Source: Atopobiaceae bacterium
Lineage (GTDB): Bacteria > Actinomycetota > Coriobacteriia > Coriobacteriales > Atopobiaceae
Assembly (NCBI GenBank): GCA_017460265.1
Contig: JAFUBJ010000028.1
Span: 1-8,454, forward strand
Direction of reading: 5' to 3'
DNA: 8,454 nucleotides
Made by a program: the position numbers and the translations under genes. The notes beneath the pieces were generated by a model. It had not been told where the DNA came from and did no database searches. It saw only the letters and a list, made by a program, of their open reading frames with translations. This document shows, one piece after another, positions 1 to 6,633 of the stretch; the first letter of the stretch is position 1, and every line of letters starts with the position of its first letter.

Positions 1-28
1 AAGTGCCGGATAGGAACGGCAAAATTTT

Positions 29-1264
29 TTACACTTCTATTACTTCTTTATCGCACATTAGCAGATTCGCAAGGGTTATCAGGCGCTGAAGTAGTTTCGT
101 CGGTTTCGGTCCATCGAAATAGCCCTTTCCGTCAAATAGAGATACGAGCTCCTTGGCGCCTTCCTGGCTGTGACCCACTTCTTTGTAAAACATGATTGAA
201 GTTGGAGCCATTCCATCATATTTGAGCTCTGTTAGGAAACGCTTGATGCAAGGGACGCTGTCGCCGTTTGGGCCAAACCAAATGCGGTTATCCTGGAGTC
301 TCTCGCGAAACGCGTTTCGCGAGAGCCTCCAGCAGCGTCCTGCTGGAGGCTCTACAACACGCCCCGAGGGCGTTGTGATTGGATAGTCGGAATCTGGGCT
401 GTAAGTCTTTACACTGAGGTCGCTTGGCTTCCAAACGCCTCGAGGGTCGTTGTCTGGATTCTTGTAGCGGGCGTTTGCCTCGTCTGTTCTCGGCAGGCGT
501 CCAATCACAAAGCGCTCAATGGATTTGGCGTATACGAGAACATAATCATGGCTATTTGAAACGTATTTGGCGTCATTCTTGGGCGAGTAAGCTCGTTCCC
601 AGATTAGCTGAGAAACGAAATTTGCCTCTCCGAACACCTCGTCACAGAGGATGCGCAAATTGCGGTCTTCGTTATCGTCAATCGAAATGAAAATGACGCC
701 ATCGTCGGTTAGGAGCTCTCGAGCCAGTCTCAACCTAGGGTACATCATCGAGCACCAGTCGCTATGGTAGCGGCCACTTGTGTCGGCGTTGGACTGGCCG
801 GCGAGTCCCGCCTGCTCCTTATAGTTATCGACAGAGTTGCCGAAATTGTCCTTGTAGACAAAGTCGTGACCCGTGTTGTAGGGTGGGTCGATGTAGATCA
901 TCTTGACCTTGCCGTGGTAGCCGCGCTGTAGGAGCTTCAGCACCTCGAGATTGTCGCCTTCGATATAAATGTTGTCCGAGTCGAAGGACCCATCCTCTCC
1001 ATCGCGGCTGCGGCTTTTCTCGATACGGGGACGCAAAGTAGCAGTGCTGGACATCTGCGACTGGCGGATGGCATCGGCCTTGCCGGGCCACGTGAACGCA
1101 TAGCGCTCCAGGCCCTCGTCTACCTCGTCGCCAAGCTCCAGCCGCAGTTTGTCGAAGTCGATTCCGCTCTCGGAGAACACTTCGGGCATCAGCTCCTTGA
1201 GCTTATTCAGGCGGTCGTCAATAAGACTCTCCGATTCAAGAGTCATCTTTTCTATCTCGCCCAT
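29..1264 (-). CDS. Type III Mod-like adenine-specific DNA methyltransferase, C-terminally truncated
   Basis: This resembles the Mod subunit of type III restriction-modification systems (beta-class N6-adenine methyltransferase), which methylates the recognition site and supplies specificity to Res. The catalytic motif IV, YIDPPYNTG, is at residues 124-132. A conserved segment before it reads IYIEGDNLEVLKLLQ (residues 99-113). LTDDGVIFISIDDNED (185-200) and the PPAGRCWR...NRIWFG block (306-331) also match the family. In beta-class enzymes the SAM-binding FxGxG motif I lies near the C-terminus, after the KPxKLLxRL segment seen here at 387-395. The protein ends 16 residues after that segment, at 411 aa, whereas Mod proteins usually run to roughly 500-650 aa, so motif I is absent. 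The ATG at 1264 has an AGGAGGA site at 1271-1277 that overlaps the stop codon of the upstream gene, 11 bases away. Family identity is secure. Whether the product is active, split over two ORFs or a pseudogene cannot be settled here, because only 28 bases follow the stop. Confidence 0.85.
   Translation of the reverse strand: MGEIEKMTLESESLIDDRLNKLKELMPEVFSESGIDFDKLRLELGDEVDEGLERYAFTWPGKADAIRQSQMSSTATLRPRIEKSRSRDGEDGSFDSDNIYIEGDNLEVLKLLQRGYHGKVKMIYIDPPYNTGHDFVYKDNFGNSVDNYKEQAGLAGQSNADTSGRYHSDWCSMMYPRLRLARELLTDDGVIFISIDDNEDRNLRILCDEVFGEANFVSQLIWERAYSPKNDAKYVSNSHDYVLVYAKSIERFVIGRLPRTDEANARYKNPDNDPRGVWKPSDLSVKTYSPDSDYPITTPSGRVVEPPAGRCWRLSRNAFRERLQDNRIWFGPNGDSVPCIKRFLTELKYDGMAPTSIMFYKEVGHSQEGAKELVSLFDGKGYFDGPKPTKLLQRLITLANLLMCDKEVIEV
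293..376. repeat. Three adjacent hairpins inside the mod coding region
   Basis: Hairpin A is a near-palindrome at 293-332, perfect over 300-325, with one mismatched pair (299/326). Hairpin B at 322-353 has a 14-bp perfect stem and a 4-base loop (336-339). Hairpin C at 354-376 pairs 354-358 with 372-376 and 361-364 with 368-371, leaving a two-base bulge. A and B share an arm, so they compete. All lie within codons for the conserved segment around GRVVEPPAGRCWRLSRN, so this is not an obvious insertion. No T-tract follows on either strand, so an ordinary intrinsic terminator is unlikely. Confidence 0.8.
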
Positions 1265-1275
1265 GAGGTCTCCTC

Positions 1276-2070
1276 CTAGGAAAGTTGAGATTTGATTAGT
1301 TGAACTATGTAGGGCATGGCGGCAATAAAAACGTCGGTGCCCTTGCCGGCAAGCCAGCTCAGGAGTTTGTCAAGCTTGCTGCCCCGTTTGCTTTTATCTT
1401 TTGTGTTGAGATCGCCCATCATCCCTTTGAGCAGCGTCTTCTCGTCATCGGAAAGCGTTGTCTCTGGCAATTTGTCAATCTGTTCAAAGGTTGCCTCTAA
1501 CGTGACCTGTACGTTGCTCGTGGCGGATGCCGTGAGGCTGACGCTAGCGCCCTGCGCTTCGGCGATTTTCAGCTTACGGAGCTCCTCATCACGGAAATGC
1601 TTCAGTTTGTCGATACGTAGTTGCGTCTGTTCATCGTTGAAATCATTGCGATTGGAAGACCCATAGGAATAGGAGGCTAGTCCGTCCGTGTAGGAGTCGT
1701 AGCCCCTCGCGTTTGCGTAGACGTAGTCGATTGAGTCGTATACGGCTTTGAGCTCGTCGTCTTTCACGCCCTCTTCAAGAGCTTGCTCCAGTCTCCTGAT
1801 ATGCTGCGTTATAGTTGCGCAGAATGCGGCACCGAACGCTTTGTCGTCTGAGTCTTCCCGCTTTAGGCGCAGCTTCTGGAGAATCATCCCTAGGTCGCTT
1901 TTCGAGTAGCGAAATGAGCTTGAGGAATTGATATATTTTAAAGCCTCGGGGTTAGTGTAGTCGAGGTCGAAGACCTGCATGATTTCACGGCAGAGCGCAT
2001 CAACATCCTCATCTGCAGCATCACTCAAAAGGCGCGCCGCTCGCAAAATATACTCATCTAGAACGGCCAT
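1276..2070 (-). CDS. Unrecognised 264-aa defence-operon protein with hydrophobic C-terminal helix
   Basis: I do not recognise the family with confidence. The N-terminal half (about 1-125) looks alpha-helical and charged. Residues 123-145 form a Tyr/Ser/Asn-rich stretch (GYDSYTDGLASYSYGSSNRN) that is probably a linker. A charged helix follows (about 147-171), then a Thr/Ser/Val-rich strand-like segment (about 173-193), an acidic helix and a Lys-rich turn (224-236). The C-terminus is an amphipathic-to-hydrophobic helix, LSWLAGKGTDVFIAAMPYIVQLI (236-259), too polar and short to be called a firm membrane span. This end vaguely recalls the C-termini of AbiTii-like and other small defence-island proteins, which is only an impression. 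The start at 2070 is supported by a strong TAAAGGAG site at 2078-2085, 7 bases upstream. It overlaps the DUF4391-like gene by 17 bases and precedes mod by 11. It looks less GC-rich than the helicase gene, so it may have been inserted into an older operon. Confidence 0.75.
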   Translation of the reverse strand: MAVLDEYILRAARLLSDAADEDVDALCREIMQVFDLDYTNPEALKYINSSSSFRYSKSDLGMILQKLRLKREDSDDKAFGAAFCATITQHIRRLEQALEEGVKDDELKAVYDSIDYVYANARGYDSYTDGLASYSYGSSNRNDFNDEQTQLRIDKLKHFRDEELRKLKIAEAQGASVSLTASATSNVQVTLEATFEQIDKLPETTLSDDEKTLLKGMMGDLNTKDKSKRGSKLDKLLSWLAGKGTDVFIAAMPYIVQLIKSQLS

Positions 2071-2836
2071 TGCAGATCTCCTTTATCTCATCGGCGACCG
2101 CCCTCAGGCGTCGCTCCTCTTCCTTCATTTCCATCCTCAGCTTCGCGGACTCGTTGAGCGTTATGTCCTTCGACCGCCGCTGCTCCTTCAGCCGCTTGAC
2201 GGAGGCTCCCATCTCATCGTAGCGCGACGTGAGGGCGATCAGCTTTTCCCGGTCTCGAGCGGGGCATACGGGGTAGAACCCCAGGCCGCCAATCGCGCGG
2301 GACAGCGCTACGGTGCGCGACAGGTCGACCAGGTACTCCCAGAGGTCGCCCTGCGAGAGCCGCCCGAATGCCAGCGCGCCTAGGAAGTCCGCGTATTCTG
2401 AACGGCCAGGATCGAACGCGCCCGTCGACTCGACTCGGTCGACGACCGTCGCGCCCTGCTCGGCCTGGCTCCTCCGCGTGAGGGCGACCGATATGCACGC
2501 GCAGCCGCCCGCCTCGACCAGGAGCACCGTCGGGTTCGGGAAGCACTTGTGCACGAGCTCCGCCACCTCGGCCACCGCCATGGTCCCGGCTGTCATCTCG
2601 CAACGGAGGAAGACGACGCTCTGCACGTTGCGCTCGTCGTCCTCGTACGGCGGGATGCGCGTCGTGGACTTCTGGACCGTGGCGAAGTGCTCGAGGCGCG
2701 CGACCTTGTCGAGCCTCTTCTGCTCGGTCTTGGTGAGCATGGCCTGCTTGACGAGCACCGTCTTGGGAATGCGGCGGCATCCCGCGAGCGCCGCTTCGGG
2801 CAGGCGCAGGATTCCGTTCCAGTCGATGCCGCTCAT
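2054..2836 (-). CDS. DUF4391-like protein of a helicase-methylase defence operon
   Basis: The protein is 260 aa from the chosen start. It resembles DUF4391 proteins, which in my recollection occur between an SNF2/PLD-type helicase gene and a type III-like methyltransferase gene; their biochemical role is not known to me. Supporting features are an N-terminal LRLPEAALAGCRRIPK segment, a central block with SVVFLRCEM and VLLVEAGGCACISVALTRR strands, and a C-terminal coiled-coil-like helix rich in Lys/Arg/Glu (roughly 207-255, MGASVKRLKEQRRSKD onwards). I chose the ATG at 2836 because it forms an ATGA overlap with the helicase stop codon (2833-2835), the usual sign of translational coupling. An in-frame ATG at 2854 would add six residues but has no ribosome binding site. 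No catalytic motif is evident. A structural or adaptor role bridging helicase and methylase is an inference only. Confidence 0.75.
   Translation of the reverse strand: MSGIDWNGILRLPEAALAGCRRIPKTVLVKQAMLTKTEQKRLDKVARLEHFATVQKSTTRIPPYEDDERNVQSVVFLRCEMTAGTMAVAEVAELVHKCFPNPTVLLVEAGGCACISVALTRRSQAEQGATVVDRVESTGAFDPGRSEYADFLGALAFGRLSQGDLWEYLVDLSRTVALSRAIGGLGFYPVCPARDREKLIALTSRYDEMGASVKRLKEQRRSKDITLNESAKLRMEMKEEERRLRAVADEIKEICNGRSR
2078..2085 (-). promoter_or_regulatory. Strong ribosome binding site fixing the start of the 264-aa gene
   Basis: On the minus strand TAAAGGAG lies 7 bases before the ATG at 2070. It sits inside the 3' end of the DUF4391-like gene. The 264-aa gene thus has its own efficient initiation despite a 17-base overlap, which suggests its dose matters independently of the upstream gene. 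Confidence 0.75.
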
Positions 2837-5800
2837 CGCAGCACCGCGAAACATACCAACGAGTAGTCGTTGAAGCCCATGACGGTGCCGCTGCCGACCT
2901 CTCCCAGGCTGAACAGGCTCTCGATGCCTTTGTCCTGCTGCGTTCCGGTGATGGCCGCAACGACATCGTCAAGCAGGTCGGTGTAGGCGTCCATCCTCGT
3001 CCCGTCGCGGGTCTCGCGGTTGAACTCGCGGCACAGCTTAGCGATGGGCTCGGGATGCCCAGAGCAGACGGCGCGCATGATGTCGAGCGCCGGCTTGGGC
3101 TGGGTGTGCTTCGTCATGACCTCGCCGTCGGCCGACACGTACACCACGTAGTACGGGAAGACAGGGTTCGTGTCCCTGGGATCGTTGCCCTCGTCGTTCT
3201 GCTTGAGGCAGAAGACCACGCCTGGCTTCACGTCGCTGCGAAGCTCGTCGGGGATGGGGGCCACGGCGTGCAGTCCCGCCGGCGAGTTCTCCAACGCGCC
3301 GGGATGCTCCTTGGCGTAGCGCTGGAGCTCCACGCGGAAGTCGTCGAAGGCGAAATCCGTGATCGAGATGCCGCCCGAGATGTCCTCGAGGTCGAGCACC
3401 TCGCTCTTGAGCTGCTGGAGCTGCCGGCGACGGTACTTGAGGTCGTTCATCTCTCCATTGCCCTTGGCCTCCAGCACGTTCTCCTCGCCGGTTGCCGACG
3501 CGTCGAGCAGCGCCATGCGCCCCTTCACGCGGCCCTCGAGCTGGATGTACTCGTCGAGCGCGATGTCCGGCCAGAAGTTGACCAGCTGGATCTGGGAGTT
3601 CTTCGATCCCAGGCGGTCGATGCGGCCGAAGCGCTGGATGATACGCACGGGGTTCCAGTGGATGTCGTAGTTCACCAGGCAGTCGCAGTCCTGCAGGTTC
3701 TGGCCCTCGGAGATGCAGTCCGTCGCGAAGACGACGTCGATCTCGCCGAGCTCCCGCTGGCTCTCCGGCAGCTCCTTTGAGACGGGAGAGAACCTCGCGA
3801 GGATGTTCTCGAAGGTGGTCCTGGGAAGCTTCAGCGAGTAGGTCCGGTTGGAGCTGCCCGCCACCTCGGCGCACTCGATTCCGAGCTCGCGCTTCAGCCA
3901 GGGCGCCAGCTGCTCGAAAAGGTACGCCGTCGTGTCGGCGAACGCGCTGAACACCAGCACCTTGCGGTTGCCGGGGTTGTACGGCTCGCTGACCTTGCCC
4001 GCGATGAAGTCGCGCAGCTTCACGAGCTTGGCGTCGCGCTCGGGCGTCACCGCGTCGGCATAGGTTAGCAGGGCCCGGAGCACCTGGATGTCGAAGTCGA
4101 GGTCCTGGCCCAGGCGCAGGGCGTCGACGTCTCGCAGGTCGACTCGCACCTTGCCGCCGGCCTCGAACTCCTCGGCATCGTCGTCGTCGAACCCGTCCTC
4201 GAGGCCCTCGGTGCCGTAGGCGACCCCCGACGCGTCGGCGTCGAGCCTCGCGCGCAGGTCGACGCAGCCGTCGAGGATTCGTCGCAGCGTGATGCGGAAG
4301 CTGTTCACGGAGGACTCCATGCGCTTGAGGACGTTGACGCGCATGAGGTTGGCCACCGCCGTCGTGCGGTGGACCTGGCTCTCGAAGTCCTTGCCCCACG
4401 TGTCCCCGTAGCGGTCCTCGTACTTGCGGCGCTGGTCGGCGCGCACGTAGGAGAGCACCTGGTACTGGGCGAACGTGAGCTGGGCGATCATGTCGTTGAG
4501 CACGGCAATCGGCGGCAGCTCGCCTTCTAGGTCAATGGGCGTCTGAAACGACAGGGGCGGCCGGCGCGCCGGGAAGGTACCGCTCGCGGCGCCGTAGTAC
4601 TTCGTGATGTGCTTGCGGCTGCGCGCGATGGTCAGCACGTCGAGCAGCTTGAAGTAGTCGGCGTTCACCGCGTTCACGAAGCTCTCGGTCGTGCGCTCGG
4701 AGTCGGAGAGCTTGCTCCACTCGTTGAACCTCTGCTGGGCGACGCGCGTCACGTGGGTGATCGACGGGATGCCATCGGTATCGGCGAGGTACGCGTCGTC
4801 TCCCTCGGTGATGAGCTCGATCTGGTTTCGCAGGTCGAGCAGGCGGTTGTTCACCGGGGTGGCAGAGAGCATGAGCACCTTCGTGCGCTGGCCCGACTTG
4901 ATGACGTTCTCGATGAGGCGCGTGTAGCGGTCGGTCTTGTCCGCGTCGGTGCTCTTGTTCCTGAAGTTGTGGCTCTCGTCGATGACGAGGAGGTCGAAGT
5001 GGCCCCAGCGCAGGTGCTCGAGGTCCACCTCGCCGCTCATGCCGTGGTAGCGCGACAGGTCGGTGTGGTGCAGAACGTCATAGGCGAAGCGATCGTCGGC
5101 TAATGGGTTACGTTCGTCGTTGCCGCGCGTCCAGAGCGTCCAGTTGTCGCGCAGGCGCTTCGGGCACAGCACGAGGATGCGGTCGTTGCGCTCCTGGTAG
5201 TACTTCATGACGGCGAGCGCCTCGTAGGTCTTGCCCAGGCCCACCGAGTCGGCGATGATGCAGCCCTTGTACTTCTCCAGCTTGCGGATGGCGCCCACGA
5301 CGGCGTCCTTCTGGAAGTCGTAGAGCTTTCCCCAGATGACCGAGTCCTCGAAGTGAAGTCCAGGACGAATCGGGTCCTCGGTCTCGTCCTCCATGAATTC
5401 GCGGAACAGATGGTAGAGCGTCAGGAAGTAGACGAACTCGGGCGGGTTCTCGCGGTAGAGCGTGGAGACCTGCTCGATCACCTGGTCAGTCACGTCCTCG
5501 ACGAGGGCGGGATTGTCCCAGACCGAATCGAACATCGCCTTGAGGCCCATAGCCTCGGCGCTCGTCTGGAAGTGGCTGATGCCCGTGACGACGCCCGGCT
5601 TGCGCTCGTATCCAAGACCTTCGAGCGTGAAGGCGTTGGCGGCGCTGCCCATGAAGGCATGCGACTCGCCGTGCGGGTTCTCCACGTGGTAGCTGCCGGT
5701 GGTGGCGATCATTCCGCGCTGCCGTGCCGTCTTGAAAGTGGCCCGCGTCCGCGCCCATTCGGCACACTGCCGTGCGAGCGCACGCTGGTTCAGGTTGTTG

Positions 5801-6081
5801 CGAAGCGTCAGCTCAAGACCGGTGCCGCCGACGCCCTTCTCGCGCGACCGTCGCCTCACGACAAACTCGCGCGGGTCCTTCTCAGACTCCATCTGCTGGG
5901 CAAAGGTCGGCTCGTCGAAGATGAACCGCAGCTCCTCGACCTTGGAGAGCTCACGCTTAAGCTCGCCGTAGGCGAAGACCGTGAAGTAGCTCGCGATGAT
6001 GGAAAGCCGCGCATCGTCCCCGATGGAATCCCGAAGCGCGTCCCCGAGCCGTTGTCGTCCCGTGTTGTCCAAGTACTCCAT
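2833..6081 (-). CDS. SNF2-family helicase/ATPase with N-terminal PLD-like region
   Basis: This 1082-aa superfamily 2 DNA translocase is the largest gene of the island and probably its motor. Residues 1-175 resemble a phospholipase-D-like module; a GSAANAFTLEGLG segment at 144-156 matches the end of a PLD repeat, but no HxK dyad precedes it, so nuclease activity is doubtful. Helicase motifs are complete: Walker A ADSVGLGKT (277-285), Walker B VIDESHNF (366-373), LSATPVNN (405-412), motif V TDCISEGQNLQ (787-797) and motif VI QRFGRIDRLGS (816-826). A very acidic linker (625-644, DDDDAEEFE) separates the two RecA lobes. The roughly 250 C-terminal residues after the motor are unassigned. Families with this layout occur in DISARM-like and type III-like defence loci, where ATP-driven movement on DNA is expected. 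The ATG at 6081 lies 4 bases after the upstream stop, with a GGAAGG-like site before it. The gene is intact and more GC-rich than the downstream genes. Confidence 0.9.
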   Translation of the reverse strand: MEYLDNTGRQRLGDALRDSIGDDARLSIIASYFTVFAYGELKRELSKVEELRFIFDEPTFAQQMESEKDPREFVVRRRSREKGVGGTGLELTLRNNLNQRALARQCAEWARTRATFKTARQRGMIATTGSYHVENPHGESHAFMGSAANAFTLEGLGYERKPGVVTGISHFQTSAEAMGLKAMFDSVWDNPALVEDVTDQVIEQVSTLYRENPPEFVYFLTLYHLFREFMEDETEDPIRPGLHFEDSVIWGKLYDFQKDAVVGAIRKLEKYKGCIIADSVGLGKTYEALAVMKYYQERNDRILVLCPKRLRDNWTLWTRGNDERNPLADDRFAYDVLHHTDLSRYHGMSGEVDLEHLRWGHFDLLVIDESHNFRNKSTDADKTDRYTRLIENVIKSGQRTKVLMLSATPVNNRLLDLRNQIELITEGDDAYLADTDGIPSITHVTRVAQQRFNEWSKLSDSERTTESFVNAVNADYFKLLDVLTIARSRKHITKYYGAASGTFPARRPPLSFQTPIDLEGELPPIAVLNDMIAQLTFAQYQVLSYVRADQRRKYEDRYGDTWGKDFESQVHRTTAVANLMRVNVLKRMESSVNSFRITLRRILDGCVDLRARLDADASGVAYGTEGLEDGFDDDDAEEFEAGGKVRVDLRDVDALRLGQDLDFDIQVLRALLTYADAVTPERDAKLVKLRDFIAGKVSEPYNPGNRKVLVFSAFADTTAYLFEQLAPWLKRELGIECAEVAGSSNRTYSLKLPRTTFENILARFSPVSKELPESQRELGEIDVVFATDCISEGQNLQDCDCLVNYDIHWNPVRIIQRFGRIDRLGSKNSQIQLVNFWPDIALDEYIQLEGRVKGRMALLDASATGEENVLEAKGNGEMNDLKYRRRQLQQLKSEVLDLEDISGGISITDFAFDDFRVELQRYAKEHPGALENSPAGLHAVAPIPDELRSDVKPGVVFCLKQNDEGNDPRDTNPVFPYYVVYVSADGEVMTKHTQPKPALDIMRAVCSGHPEPIAKLCREFNRETRDGTRMDAYTDLLDDVVAAITGTQQDKGIESLFSLGEVGSGTVMGFNDYSLVCFAVLR

Positions 6082-6085
6082 ACCG

Positions 6086-6289
6086 TCAGCCCTTCCGGCT
6101 CAGCTCTTCGATCATGAGCCCCTTGATGAAGGACGTGAAGTTCATGCCCTTGAGTGAGGCAGCTTCCTTCGCGGAGTCGCGAAGCGTGCGCGGAATGCGG
6201 ATGGTGATTGGCACGAGTTCGGAATCTACCAAGAAGGACTGAATCTCTGTCGGAGAGGCGCCGGAATTGATTAGCTCAGAGTACTTCAT
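6086..6289 (-). CDS. Small ribbon-helix-helix DNA-binding protein, likely operon regulator
   Basis: The 67-aa product has a ribbon-helix-helix signature. A strand PITIRIPR (27-34) is followed by helix 1 (about 35-47, TLRDSAKEAASLK) and helix 2 starting MNFTSFIKGLMIEEL (49-63). These are features of CopG/Arc/antitoxin-type dimeric repressors. The first 25 residues are an extra acidic N-terminal segment. It is the first gene of the minus-strand operon and ends 4 bases before the helicase start, so autoregulation of the defence genes is the simplest role. No toxin gene of matching size lies next to it. The start at 6289 has an AGGA-type ribosome site 6 bases upstream. An antitoxin-like or accessory targeting role for the helicase remains possible. 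Confidence 0.8.
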   Translation of the reverse strand: MKYSELINSGASPTEIQSFLVDSELVPITIRIPRTLRDSAKEAASLKGMNFTSFIKGLMIEELSRKG

Positions 6290-6323
6290 GCGCGCATCCT
6301 AACCGTTGCATGACCAAAGCAAT

Positions 6324-6352
6324 ACACAGACACAGTTTATCAAAGGCTGTGG
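6324..6352. promoter_or_regulatory. Possible operator of the ribbon-helix-helix regulator
   Basis: A tandem ACACAG-ACACAG (6324-6335) is followed by an inverted CTGTGG (6347-6352), giving a CACAG-11 bases-CTGTG inverted repeat about 35-60 bases upstream of the regulator start. Ribbon-helix-helix repressors commonly bind short direct or inverted repeats in their own promoters. On the minus strand TTGATA within it could serve as a -35 element, but no well-spaced -10 is convincing. The site is speculative. Confidence 0.3.
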
Positions 6353-6435
6353 ACACGATTCTCAGCTGGCAGCTAAGCCGCAGCTTGCGGGAAGCAGTGC
6401 ATGCCCCGCCCCACGGGCTACCACCCGCACCCCGG

Positions 6436-6617
6436 GACCCCTCCCCACCAGCGCCACACGGCTGTGGTCAAGGGCCCCACGGAACCTCGCACAAATCGGA
6501 GGGCGATTGGTGGAGGTTGCCGCGAAGCTCCGTTGCCCTTTGCCTACCACGGCGCCGGGAACCCTTGGCCTCCAAGGGTGGCAAGCGCGCACGGAGGACG
6601 TGCGGGACCCGCCACCC
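6436..6617 (+). ncRNA. Candidate structured RNA leader of the ardC-like gene
   Basis: The 344 bases between the divergent genes contain no believable gene. This part is dense in hairpins. CCACA/TGTGG lies at 6454-6458/6463-6467. A stem AACCTC/GAGGTT (6483-6488/6513-6518) encloses AATCG/CGATT (6494-6498/6504-6508). CTCCGT and TGCC (6528-6537) pair with GGCA (6580-6583) and ACGGAG (6591-6596), enclosing an 8-bp hairpin ACCCTTGG/CCAAGGGT (6561-6568/6572-6579). An alternative fold pairs GGGTGGC (6576-6582) with GCCACCC (6611-6617), enclosing CGCAC/GTGCG (6588-6592/6600-6604), and is incompatible with the previous one. The second fold ends just upstream of the ribosome site at 6621-6625. It could be a cis-regulatory leader or a small RNA. 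I do not recognise it as a named RNA family. Confidence 0.45.
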
Positions 6618-6633
6618 GAAGGGAGAAAAGGAC

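Noticed and set aside
3055..3780. A 241-codon plus-strand open frame
   Set aside because: It is antisense to the helicase C-terminal lobe and its Val/Leu/Asp/Glu-rich repetitive composition is a codon-bias artefact.
3038..4399. A 453-codon open frame on the minus strand
   Set aside because: It is an out-of-frame reading inside the helicase gene with Arg/Ala/Gly-rich content typical of high-GC shadow frames.
5353..6117. A 254-codon open frame on the plus strand
   Set aside because: It is antisense to the intact helicase gene, lacks a convincing ribosome site and resembles no family.
29..6289. A canonical DISARM locus
   Set aside because: A SNF2-type helicase and an adenine methylase are present, but there is no recognisable DrmA or DrmB, and the methylase is Mod-like instead.
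6290..6435. A tRNA gene or attachment site at the junction between the two gene blocks
   Set aside because: No cloverleaf or duplicated att-like sequence could be found by eye in the intergenic region.
6310..6633. A 108-codon N-terminal extension of the ardC-like protein
   Set aside because: The extension is Pro/Arg/His-rich with no domain character and covers the hairpin-rich leader. The ATG at 6634 has a good ribosome site and gives a family-typical length.
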